NCBI GenBank assembly: GCA_948896875.1
Contig: CAQUWW010000019.1
Coordinates: forward strand, 1 to 15,743
Source of the DNA: an uncultured Acetatifactor sp.
GTDB lineage: Bacteria; Bacillota; Clostridia; Lachnospirales; Lachnospiraceae
DNA: 15,743 nucleotides
Direction of reading: 5' to 3'
Shown here: one piece after another, positions 7,171 to 14,301 of the stretch
How positions within the stretch are numbered: the stretch's first letter is position 1
How the letters are laid out: each line of letters begins with the position of its first letter
Made by a program: the position numbers and the translations under genes
The notes under the pieces: generated by a model
Told to the model about the DNA's origin: nothing
What the model saw: only the letters and a program-made list of their open reading frames with translations
The model's database searches: none

Positions 7171-8175
7171 TTAACTGTCCAGGTCTTTCAGCAATCCTTT
7201 CACCAGATCCGCCAGCTCTCCCCTGGTCAGAAGTTCCAGTTCCTCCGGCAGCCTGCGAATATGAGACAAATTCAGCTGCCTGGTCTTGTCCATCACATCC
7301 TCATACTCATGCAGAGCCAATACCTGCTCATACTGAAGCAATTTTGCCCTGGCAATCCTGTCCTCCCTTGTCAGGGTATAGATTCTGTCACACAGCCGGA
7401 GAATATCGAAAAGCCCCTGCATACTCTCGCTTAAATCCAGAATCACATATTCATATTCTTCCAGCGCCTCAATCTTCTGCAGCAGTTCCATCCACTCCTG
7501 TGCGGTGATCGTCAGCAGATTCTGTCCCGACTTCATAGGCGGAATATAGTCCAGCCTGCCCTTATGCTTCAGCATGGTGCGCAGACGCATTCTGAATTTC
7601 TCTTTCTCCGCGTTGACAAAATACAGCAGATCCGCCAGATCCAAAGTCTGCAGATCCGGTACCAGCTCGGCAATTCCTGCGTAATGCTCAAAATTCAGGT
7701 ATAATGTGGAATGTGTCTCGGCCAGGATCTGGCTCATGGTAATCGCAAAGGAAGTCTGCATGCATCTCCGCACAGGAGAATAATTCCCGATGAACACTGT
7801 CTTCCGATTCGTACATACTCTGGGCAGCTGTACTTCCGCCACTTCCATGTATACTCCCAGCAACTGTTTCAGTACTTCTTCCGCCGCCTGGTACTTGTCA
7901 ATATAGACCACGTTTTCCCACTGCATTCTCCCGCTCTCGCTCAAAATTACCAGACGTTTGGGGTGAAGGTCCTGAATCTCCCTGGCAAACACGGATTCAG
8001 CCACTACCAGCATTTCCATTTCACCCTTTTCTTCTCTGAGCAGGTCCTCCGGATTGGTATACATATGCGGTTCCCAGGGAAGGTTTTTATTCTTTTTCAA
8101 GAATTCCATCATCGCCTGCGCATAGTCTGTCTCCGCATCACACAATGCCATGGTCCTGTCCCCATCTTTTTTCAA
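7171..8175 (-). CDS. tadZ: TadZ/CpaE-like protein (receiver-like plus degenerate MinD-like domain)
   Basis: A 334-residue cytoplasmic protein in the position where Tad loci carry TadZ/CpaE, the factor that places the pilus machine in the cell. The N-terminal part (about 8-120) looks like a receiver-type fold without obvious phosphorylation residues (MALCDAETDYAQAMMEFL, MLVVAESVF). The second part is ParA/MinD-like in layout: the beta strand KTVFIGNYSP stands where the P-loop should be, and YVILDLSES resembles the Walker B strand. The P-loop itself is lost (GNYSPVRRCMQTSF has no GKT), so ATP binding through a classical Walker A is unlikely. The TTG start overlaps the stop of the preceding peptidase gene, with GGGAGG 6 to 7 bases upstream. 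An ATG 24 bases downstream (MALCDA) is a weaker alternative. Confidence 0.75.
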   Translation of the reverse strand: MKKDGDRTMALCDAETDYAQAMMEFLKKNKNLPWEPHMYTNPEDLLREEKGEMEMLVVAESVFAREIQDLHPKRLVILSESGRMQWENVVYIDKYQAAEEVLKQLLGVYMEVAEVQLPRVCTNRKTVFIGNYSPVRRCMQTSFAITMSQILAETHSTLYLNFEHYAGIAELVPDLQTLDLADLLYFVNAEKEKFRMRLRTMLKHKGRLDYIPPMKSGQNLLTITAQEWMELLQKIEALEEYEYVILDLSESMQGLFDILRLCDRIYTLTREDRIARAKLLQYEQVLALHEYEDVMDKTRQLNLSHIRRLPEELELLTRGELADLVKGLLKDLDS

Positions 8176-8672
8176 TAGACACCTCCCAAATACAGTAATA
8201 TTCCGATCAATATGGGCCCTGACAGACAGATTCCTTCCCTGTGCCTATCCTCCTTATTCGGATACATCTGCCATCGCCCATTTCGATACACCGTCACAAA
8301 ATAATCCGACAGGTACCGCATACGCCGACTGAAATTTTTTTCTTTCCACATTTTCATCAGAGAAATCATTGCCGCAACCAGCAAAGAAAAAAACAAGAAA
8401 AACAGAACTTTTTTGAATGGCAGATACCCTGCCGTCACACCAAACAGCTTTACATCCCCCGCACCTACGCTTCCGATTTTGAAAAGCGGATACAGCAGCG
8501 CCATCATGATGGCGGTTCCCCCCAGCCAAAAGCAGAGTCCCCATATGCCCCTGCTTAACACTCCCCAAACCGCACCATAGACTGCCATCAGCCCCACAAG
8601 ACCATTGGGGATTCTCCTGTCCCGGTAATCATACACACAGGCTATGATCAAAAAAACACATAAGGACAGCAA
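8172..8672 (-). CDS. CpaA-type prepilin peptidase (A24), first gene of the Tad operon
   Basis: An integral membrane aspartic protease that removes the leader from Flp prepilin and pseudopilins. The 166-residue reading has an Asp in CVYDYRDRRIPN after the first membrane segment and the second catalytic motif VGAGDVKLFG. It lacks the long N-terminal methylase domain of classical PilD, as usual for CpaA/TadV. The start is taken at TTG 8672 with AAGGAG upstream. The frame stays open to 8780, but those residues overlap the promoter and are not protein-like. The TGA stop overlaps the TTG start of the TadZ-like gene. It is one of two A24 peptidases in the locus. Confidence 0.85.
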   Translation of the reverse strand: MLSLCVFLIIACVYDYRDRRIPNGLVGLMAVYGAVWGVLSRGIWGLCFWLGGTAIMMALLYPLFKIGSVGAGDVKLFGVTAGYLPFKKVLFFLFFSLLVAAMISLMKMWKEKNFSRRMRYLSDYFVTVYRNGRWQMYPNKEDRHREGICLSGPILIGILLYLGGVY

Positions 8673-8751
8673 ACAACCATCTCCTTCATTTTTATAATAC
8701 GTGAATTCCGGGCGAATTGCCCAACAGATGAAATGAATAACGAATGAATGT

Positions 8752-8780
8752 ATTATAGCGAAAGCATCCTGGGAATGCAA
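8752..8780 (-). promoter_or_regulatory. Sigma-A-type promoter of the Tad operon
   Basis: On the minus strand TTGCAT (8780-8775) and a perfect TATAAT (8757-8752) are separated by 17 bases. An A/T tract (A7T8, about 8793-8807) lies upstream and could act as an UP element. The predicted leader to the cpaA start is about 70 bases. The -35 box is weak (3 of 6). Confidence 0.6.
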
Positions 8781-8816
8781 GAGGGAAATGGCAAAAAAAA
8801 TTTTTTTGGCAAAAAC

Positions 8817-9011
8817 CTACAAAGACTTGTAAATTCCAATGCCATAAAGAGCCAGAAGCCCTGGAAAACCCAGGATTCCCGATGTCAAAACAGTGAAAGC
8901 ATTAATTCCCACTCCCAGAGAGATCCCCGCCTTATCCAACGCCGAATTAATAAAATACATGGCAATGATTCCCAGAATACTTCTCATACACAAATTCACT
9001 ATTTTTTCCAT
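8817..9011 (-). CDS. bofA: BofA-family inhibitor of pro-sigma-K processing
   Basis: A small membrane protein (64 residues from ATG 9011) with two hydrophobic segments. The C-terminal half, GINAFTVLTSGILGFPGLLA, is the diagnostic BofA motif. In Bacillus BofA holds the SpoIVFB protease inactive in the outer forespore membrane until the engulfment checkpoint passes, so this gene marks a spore-former. In-frame ATGs lie at 9026, 9017 and 9011. The GGGAG site is 8 bases before 9011, and GAGAGG is too close to 9026. A sigma-E-like promoter (9043-9070) lies just upstream, which fits mother-cell expression. The neighbouring DUF2508 gene is the usual partner but is turned around here. Confidence 0.88.
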   Translation of the reverse strand: MEKIVNLCMRSILGIIAMYFINSALDKAGISLGVGINAFTVLTSGILGFPGLLALYGIGIYKSL

Positions 9012-9042
9012 AAGCATTTCTCCCATGCCTCTCTTCTCTATC

Positions 9043-9070
9043 AGTCTATGTCCCCTTTTGGAAAATATTC
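9043..9070 (-). promoter_or_regulatory. Sigma-E-like sporulation promoter for bofA
   Basis: On the minus strand GAATATT (9070-9064) matches the Bacillus sigma-E -35 pattern KMATATT, and CATAGACT (9050-9043) matches the -10 pattern CATACAHT at 7 of 8 positions. The spacer is 13 bases, one short of the usual 14-15. bofA is a sigma-E gene in Bacillus subtilis, which supports the call. Confidence 0.5.
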
Positions 9071-9149
9071 AACTTTTTGCCAGAAATGGAATATTTTTCA
9101 TATCCTGTGCCTATACTTTTAACAGCTTAATGGAAAGAGAGGGCCTGCT

Positions 9150-9446
9150 ATGAAAACATATTTCAGTCAGAAGAATGGGACAGACAGTATGACAGAAGAA
9201 GATTATTCCCCCATGACACTAAAGGATTCCATAGAAAAAACCCGCCGGGCTCTTGACGATGCCTATGCGGGTTTCGATAACGCCGTGGATGTGGATCTCA
9301 TCGACAGCTACATCTATGAAATTAATTCTCTTCAAAAAAGATACAAGCACTTGAGTGACCTTGCCGCCGCCGAGCCTACCGTGGAAGCGGATACCTCACG
9401 CAAGTATTCCCCTGTTCGTGCCCTGGTCAGCCATGTTCTCGGTTAA
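9150..9446 (+). CDS. DUF2508 family (YaaL-like) protein
   Basis: The only plus-strand gene seen. The 98-residue cytoplasmic protein contains LKDSIEKTRRALDDAYAGF, DLIDSYIYEINSLQKRY and KHLSDLA, the full pattern of DUF2508/YaaL proteins; function unknown. In Bacillus yaaL sits between recR and bofA, so its presence beside bofA is a strong contextual match even though the two are divergent here. GAGAGG lies 7 bases upstream of the ATG. The N-terminal extension of about 20 residues is polar. The C-terminal 17 codons overlap the end of fliS on the other strand. A possible promoter TTGCCA ... TATCCT lies upstream around 9076-9105 but is weak. Confidence 0.82.
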   Translation: MKTYFSQKNGTDSMTEEDYSPMTLKDSIEKTRRALDDAYAGFDNAVDVDLIDSYIYEINSLQKRYKHLSDLAAAEPTVEADTSRKYSPVRALVSHVLG

Positions 9447-9872
9447 AGTATTCCTTCCATAGGTCAGGCCGGCATAAACTGTCTGCGAATTGTTCATCAC
9501 CGGTCCTGCAGTATTCTGTCCTGCAATCTTGCCATAAGCTTCGGCGAGGGGCTGGATGACACGCCTGATTTCCCCCAGCAGGCCGGCATCCCGCCTGGCC
9601 TCGCCGAGGGCAAGACGGCGCATGCAAAACAAATATAACCTCATCAGCTCCGGCGCCGGTTCATACCGCAAATCCAGAGAATTCATCAATTCATTCAGGC
9701 AGCCCCGGGCATTCCGTACTGCCTCCCGAAAACCGTCTCCCTTTTGCAATGCTTCCTCCGCATCCGTCAGGTAACTCAACATCATTTCATATAAAATTAC
9801 CACCAGCTCCGTAGAATTCGCCTGTGTGATTCTACGGGTAAATTGCTGCTTATCCTCATTTTTCATTTTCAC
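9396..9872 (-). CDS. fliS: Flagellar export chaperone FliS
   Basis: FliS binds the C-terminus of newly made flagellin in the cytoplasm, stops premature polymerisation and delivers it to the flagellar export gate. The 158-residue protein begins MKMKNEDKQQFTRRITQA and has STELVVILYEMMLSYL, equivalent to the usual SPEELVLMLYD segment, then four helices. The tail of about 30 residues contains VYAGLTYGRNTLTE, a conserved-looking ending in Lachnospiraceae FliS as I recall it. It is longer than a typical FliS of about 125-135 residues. The reading starts at GTG 9872; ATG 9866 is two codons downstream and equally possible. It follows flagellin by 45 bases and overlaps the convergent DUF2508 gene by 51 bases. 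Confidence 0.9.
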   Translation of the reverse strand: MKMKNEDKQQFTRRITQANSTELVVILYEMMLSYLTDAEEALQKGDGFREAVRNARGCLNELMNSLDLRYEPAPELMRLYLFCMRRLALGEARRDAGLLGEIRRVIQPLAEAYGKIAGQNTAGPVMNNSQTVYAGLTYGRNTLTENMADQGTNRGILA

Positions 9873-9896
9873 TCATCCCTTTCCCGCTCAGCTTCT

Positions 9897-9914
9897 TCCT
9901 CTGGGAAAAGAGGA
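9897..9914 (-). other. Small hairpin between flagellin and fliS
   Basis: A 6-base stem (TCCTCT / AGAGGA) with a 6-base loop lies 4 bases after the flagellin stop, in the 45-base gap. No U-run follows, so it is at most a weak attenuator or processing site that could make fliS mRNA less abundant than flagellin mRNA. Confidence 0.35.
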
Positions 9915-9917
9915 GTG

Positions 9918-11090
9918 TCACTGCAGCAGCTGCAATACCTGAGAAGGTCTCTCGTTCGCCTGTGCCAGCATGGATGTGGCCGCCTGTGTCATCACCTGAT
10001 AAGTCGTATAGGATGTCATTTCCTCCGCCATATCCACATCCATAATACGGGAATAGGCCGCCGTCATATTCTCATAAGATACATCGAGACTGTTGATGGT
10101 GGACTCCAGGCGGTTCTGGTAAGCGCCCAAATGGCCTCTCACGCTGGACAGGAACTGAACGGCTTCATCGACACGGTCAATGGCCTCCGTGGCGCTCTCC
10201 TTCGTGCTTACGTCCAGATCTTCAATTCCCATCTCTCTCAGAGAGATCTCCGGAATATCTATTTCAAGCACCTGTCCCTCGTTAGCGCCGATCTGCAGTC
10301 TCATGGCACCGATTCCCGTGGCGTCTATCTTCAGATCTGAAATCGTAACGGAAGTACCTGCTCCCGGGAAATTTCCCGCCTCGATTTCTTTCTCAATGGC
10401 TCCTGTCAAATCCAATGTCATTTCAAATCCGTTGACTCCCTGGATCGTCACCAGATTATCTTTTATGCTGGCGGTAGCACCCTTTGGAAAGTTCCCGTTA
10501 TTATTCGTTCCGTCAAGCTCCATTTTTACCACGTATCTCTCGCTCTCGTCCGCCGGAAGTGGATTTTCCTCAATAATCAGAGAATCAATTGTATAAATTC
10601 CCGCCGAAACCTCTTTACTGTAGGAGCTTACTTTTACATCCAGATTATCCTTCACATATCCCTTCAGGGAAAATTCACCGTTCAAAAGTCTCTGTCCGTT
10701 GAACTCCGTGGTCTGCGCAACCCGGTTAATCTCCTCTGTCAGCTGATTGACTTCCTTCTGTATGACACTTCTGTCGGAATCTGCCTCCAGACCGTTGGCG
10801 GATTTGACAGCCAGCTCATTCAGACGCTGGAGCATCTCGCTGATCTCTGACATGGCGCCGTCCGCGATCTCCATAATGGAAACCCCGTCTCCCGCATTGG
10901 TATTGGCCACGGCCAGACTCTCCAGCTGAGCGTTCATTCTCTTCGCCATGGCAAGTCCCGCCGGGTTGTCCTTTGCACTGTTGATCTTCAGACCTGTGGA
11001 AAGTCTCTGCAGGGACTGGGACAACAGGTTATTATTGTTCGCCAAAGCATTATTGGTAAGCATTGCAGATACATTGTAATTAATTCTCAT
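9918..11090 (-). CDS. fliC: Flagellin
   Basis: Main subunit of the flagellar filament, exported through the flagellar type III channel. The 390-residue protein has the conserved N-terminal D0/D1 region (MRINYNVSAMLTNNAL, LQRLSTGLKINSAKDNPAGL) and C-terminal D1/D0 region (MDVDMAEEMTSYTTYQVMTQ, SMLAQANERPSQVLQLLQ), with a variable middle (about 145-270). The TLR5-contact area MLQRLNELAV (86-95) keeps residues equivalent to Salmonella Arg90, Leu94 and Glu114 (Arg89, Leu93 and Glu113 here). The start follows the stop of the 1030-residue gene by 6 bases, and its AAGGAG ribosome site lies within that gene's last codons. The two are therefore probably co-transcribed. fliS follows at once. No separate convincing sigma-28 promoter was found just upstream. 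Confidence 0.96.
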   Translation of the reverse strand: MRINYNVSAMLTNNALANNNNLLSQSLQRLSTGLKINSAKDNPAGLAMAKRMNAQLESLAVANTNAGDGVSIMEIADGAMSEISEMLQRLNELAVKSANGLEADSDRSVIQKEVNQLTEEINRVAQTTEFNGQRLLNGEFSLKGYVKDNLDVKVSSYSKEVSAGIYTIDSLIIEENPLPADESERYVVKMELDGTNNNGNFPKGATASIKDNLVTIQGVNGFEMTLDLTGAIEKEIEAGNFPGAGTSVTISDLKIDATGIGAMRLQIGANEGQVLEIDIPEISLREMGIEDLDVSTKESATEAIDRVDEAVQFLSSVRGHLGAYQNRLESTINSLDVSYENMTAAYSRIMDVDMAEEMTSYTTYQVMTQAATSMLAQANERPSQVLQLLQ

Positions 11091-11096
11091 CTTTTT

Positions 11097-14000
11097 CTAT
11101 TCTCCTTGTTGAACTACGGAATGCAAAAACACCTTTGCCACGCGATAAAGATCGGCGCTCTCCGTGGGGGTATGCTCTCCGGCTCTGATCAGCTCCGGCA
11201 TCCGATTCTCCGACGCGATGGTGGTAATATTGCCCACATTCCAGCTGCTTTCCGCTTCCTTTCTAAAAGTATCGGCTATCTGCCGCACTTTCATTAGCTC
11301 CACTTTTCCCTCGCCGAACAACATTCCGTGAACGGTATTATTTTCCAGATAAAGTCTGGCCTGGATATGTTCTTCTTCCGAAAGTGTCACACCGATGGTA
11401 ACGGTTCCCTTCTGCGCGCTGCTTCTGTCCAGAGTCAGGTGGATTCGCGTCAGTCTCTCTCCCACATACAGGGGCAGATAATACTCTTCCCGCCGGGCCA
11501 GAGAGGCGGCAACCGTCAGCTGCTTATGATTCAGCTGCATATTTTTGACATCCACACTGCTGTCAGCCTCTTCAAAGGTAGCTTCCTCCACCGATTCCAG
11601 AGCTTCTTTTGTCAGACGCTCATAGCTTTCGGCAAAGCCTTCTCTATCCTCCAGCTTCTCCCACAGTCCGGTACTTTCCACCGGCGCCTGTTCCGGATTC
11701 CGCTCTGCACCTCTCTCTGCCTGTCTCTCTTTCTCGGCTCTCCGTCTGTCACTGAGTTCAAAAATATTCTCTCTTCCATGGGTCAGCGCATGCGCTGCCA
11801 TCAGATTATCCGCACTGGCAGGCAATTCGCCTCTCTGCAATACGGCAATGCTCTCCTGATCCGCCCGGTTCACTGCCTGGCGCTGTTCCTCCAGCTGGGT
11901 TTTATTGTATTCTCTCTCTGCGGTTTCATCAGATGACACTTCTGTCAGCATCTCATTGGCCGCTTTGAGCAACGCTTCGGAAGCCTGCTGTGTCTCAGAT
12001 GCCGTATTCTGCGGCTCTCCTGCCGCCATGGCAGCCGTTCCATCCCCGGTCGTTTCCGCCATTGTCGGCACAGTCTCTGCCGCCTTATCCGCCGCTCTTT
12101 CTTCCGTCCCTGCCGGCGCCGGGACCTCTCCTGTGGCTGCCGCAGCTCTTGCCGCCTTTTCCGCCCTGAGATCGGCCACCGTTTTCACAAAGGCCTTGGA
12201 AATCTGCTCTGAGATACTTGCCCCTTTGCGGGATCTGGATCCCATATCTTCGGACACCCGCACATCCACGTTCCGCCTGCCGCCCTGCATGGCTGCCAGC
12301 AGACTGGAGAACTGAATCTCCGACTGGGCATTTACCAGAGCGCCAACCGCCGCTCCCTCCGCCTTTTCAAACTGGCGCACCAGGCGGTAAATACCGATAT
12401 AGCTCTCCCGCTCCTCCGGCGTGATTGCATTGTTTCGTTCCAATCCATACAGAAAACGGCTGTAGCTCTCCGCCTCTTTTTTGTACTCCGGCGGCAGCGT
12501 TTTGAAATACTGCTCCAGCTCGGCGAAGCTCTTCTCCAGAGGATTAAAGCCATCTCGTATCATCTTCAACGTGGCCGCAGGCGTCAGCTTCCCGAGTACA
12601 TCCTGTACCTGTCTGTCGGCCTCTCTGACTGCCTCCAGATTGGGCAGATTCATCTCCATCTGGTTATATCCCAGAATTCGGACTGCTCTGCGATTCTCAT
12701 CCGTGAGCTCCAGTCCCAGATCCTTTAGAATATGATCTACGCTGGCAAAGGCCTTATCGATGCTGTCTCCCAGCTCAGTTCTGGGCATCGTCATCAGTTT
12801 TTCATAGCTCTTCTGCGCCTTCTCATAATTATCCTGCAGTACTTTTCCTTCGTTGTAAATCGTCTCCAGCGAAGCGCCGCCCCGCCCTTTGGCGAACATC
12901 CCCAGCACATCTGCGGGCAGCCCGGGCATCTGGTCGGTCACTGTACTCACTTTGCGATAATTTTGATATTTTTCAATGGCCATTTCATCTCTGGGGAAAT
13001 ACTGATCCGCCAGCTGATGCTCCGCCAGCTTCAAGACTTCGATCAATTCCTCCATGGGCGCGGTGTCAATGGAAAATCCACTCCGAAGCAGCTTTACATT
13101 TACTTCCGCCGTCATACGGAGCCTTACTTCCTCCAGCTGCCTTCTGGCCGTGATATCTCCCACTGTGGCTTCCCAGAGGGCATTGCTGTGATAATATTCC
13201 GACAGGGCCGCCGCTCTCTCATACAGATTTCCGGATGTCCCCTCCAGCGAGGCATGCACCGGATTCTTCCCTGACGCCACCGCGGCGGCCACCGCCTCGC
13301 CAAATCGCTTCTCCGTCACCGGAAGTTCCACCTGCTCCAGCGCTTCCAGCCGTTTCAGATTCTCCGGCGTAAGCGGCAGTCCCCTGTCCAGAAGCCACTT
13401 TGCATTCTCACGGCTTCTCTGGTTCACTTCGCTCCCAGCCTGCCTGATAATCCTGTCTATCTGTCCCTGAAGCGCTTCTGTCTGTCCCTTGCCGGCGCTC
13501 TGGGTATAATACCCCTGTACATCTTCCGCATAAAATCTGGGCGCGTTTCCCCCGTTTCCCGCACCGCTGCTCTGGGCCAGATAAAGATTCCAGATCTCCG
13601 CTTCCATTCCGTTATCAATCAGATAACTATAGGAACCGTCCCCCATAGGCTGCAGACCGGAGCTCATGGCCCAGGCCTGAGAAATCGCCGCCAGATTCTC
13701 CTTCGTCAGCGGTACGTCCGCCTCCCGGAAGCTTTCCGCCACACTCCGTGCCAGCACTTCACTGCCCAGTGCCGCCGTCAGCGTTCCCATATCCATATCA
13801 TCCGTATAGCCCACAATATTCTTGCCGGCTCTCGCCAGCTCGGCTTTGATTTTATCTACAATGGTCACAACCTCTTCCGGTTCCATATCGCCGGGGTCGA
13901 ATCCCTCTTCCCGCATTTTCGCATAATCTTCTTCCGACATGGTATGTGACATAACTGTCATAAAATCCTGTTGAACTCCTACGTCGGCCGCCCCGGCCTC

Positions 14001-14189
14001 CTGCTGTAGTTCAATCAGGCTCTTTCCCTTTTCACCGCCCATTCCCGGCAGATCGTTCTGTCCACCTAAGAAAGCGGCAAAAGGCACCTGATTCTCCCCC
14101 TGTGTTCCCGGGGTATGTACCTCCTGCTTTCTGTCCGCACGCTGTCTTTCCGCTTCTTTTACTGCCTGTTCTGTAAATGTGATTTTCAA
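11097..14189 (-). CDS. 1030-residue repeat-rich protein linked to flagellin (DUF6240-like; possible FliK-like C-terminus)
   Basis: A large soluble protein with no signal peptide or membrane segment. From memory it resembles the DUF6240 proteins of Lachnospiraceae; its function is not established. Two short motifs recur. Motif A (LPLTxENL type) is at about 159-166, 271-278, 493-500 and, more weakly, 789-796. Motif B ((L/M)xxxGF followed by EEL-type helix) is at about 92-112, 367-387 and 542-560. An Ala/Glu-rich, probably disordered linker spans about 672-745. The C-terminal region (about 905-980; LTRIHLTLDRSSAQKG, VTIGVTLSEEE, VHGMLFGEG) has the strand pattern of a FliK/Flg_hook C-terminal domain, which is inference. 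The start is TTG 14189 with AGGAG 8 bases upstream. It stops 6 bases before flagellin. It sits behind a sigma-28-like promoter, suggesting a late flagellar role. Confidence 0.75.
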   Translation of the reverse strand: MKITFTEQAVKEAERQRADRKQEVHTPGTQGENQVPFAAFLGGQNDLPGMGGEKGKSLIELQQEAGAADVGVQQDFMTVMSHTMSEEDYAKMREEGFDPGDMEPEEVVTIVDKIKAELARAGKNIVGYTDDMDMGTLTAALGSEVLARSVAESFREADVPLTKENLAAISQAWAMSSGLQPMGDGSYSYLIDNGMEAEIWNLYLAQSSGAGNGGNAPRFYAEDVQGYYTQSAGKGQTEALQGQIDRIIRQAGSEVNQRSRENAKWLLDRGLPLTPENLKRLEALEQVELPVTEKRFGEAVAAAVASGKNPVHASLEGTSGNLYERAAALSEYYHSNALWEATVGDITARRQLEEVRLRMTAEVNVKLLRSGFSIDTAPMEELIEVLKLAEHQLADQYFPRDEMAIEKYQNYRKVSTVTDQMPGLPADVLGMFAKGRGGASLETIYNEGKVLQDNYEKAQKSYEKLMTMPRTELGDSIDKAFASVDHILKDLGLELTDENRRAVRILGYNQMEMNLPNLEAVREADRQVQDVLGKLTPAATLKMIRDGFNPLEKSFAELEQYFKTLPPEYKKEAESYSRFLYGLERNNAITPEERESYIGIYRLVRQFEKAEGAAVGALVNAQSEIQFSSLLAAMQGGRRNVDVRVSEDMGSRSRKGASISEQISKAFVKTVADLRAEKAARAAAATGEVPAPAGTEERAADKAAETVPTMAETTGDGTAAMAAGEPQNTASETQQASEALLKAANEMLTEVSSDETAEREYNKTQLEEQRQAVNRADQESIAVLQRGELPASADNLMAAHALTHGRENIFELSDRRRAEKERQAERGAERNPEQAPVESTGLWEKLEDREGFAESYERLTKEALESVEEATFEEADSSVDVKNMQLNHKQLTVAASLARREEYYLPLYVGERLTRIHLTLDRSSAQKGTVTIGVTLSEEEHIQARLYLENNTVHGMLFGEGKVELMKVRQIADTFRKEAESSWNVGNITTIASENRMPELIRAGEHTPTESADLYRVAKVFLHSVVQQGE

Positions 14190-14212
14190 TCTGAAATCTC
14201 CTCACCACTTAA

Positions 14213-14243
14213 AAAGTGTAAGCGCATATCGCACTTACACTTT
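14213..14243 (-). terminator. 13-base-pair hairpin with U-run (glgB terminator or 5' leader stem)
   Basis: Read on the minus strand, the stem AAAGTGTAAGTGC / GCGCTTACACTTT has one G-U pair and a 5-base loop (GATAT), followed by two more T residues. It lies 59 bases after the glgB stop and could end glgB transcription. It also lies exactly where a transcript from the sigma-28-like promoter (14246-14273) would begin, so it may instead be the 5' stem of the flagellar mRNA. Confidence 0.55.
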
Positions 14244-14245
14244 CT

Positions 14246-14273
14246 ATTTCGGTAAATAGGCCGAAAACCTTTA
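14246..14273 (-). promoter_or_regulatory. Sigma-28 (FliA/SigD)-like promoter for the flagellin operon
   Basis: On the minus strand TAAAGGTT starts at 14273 (7 of 8 to TAAAGTTT) and ACCGAAAT lies at 14253-14246 (6 of 8 to GCCGATAT), with 16 bases between TAAA and the -10 box. No better sigma-A promoter is visible upstream of the 1030-residue gene. The region also holds a bulged inverted repeat (14251-14275), which overlaps the promoter. Confidence 0.5.
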
Positions 14274-14301
14274 CCCTGGGTTAACAGTTTACACCCTCCG
14301 C

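Noticed and set aside
8788..8816. A/T-rich near-palindrome after bofA as a terminator
   Set aside because: The core is only A-T pairing with almost no loop and the GGC/GCC edges do not pair, so a stable terminator stem is unlikely; it fits better as an upstream A-tract of the Tad promoter.
11149..11156. GCCGATCT (minus strand) as a sigma-28 -10 box just before flagellin
   Set aside because: No TAAA-like -35 box lies at the right distance.
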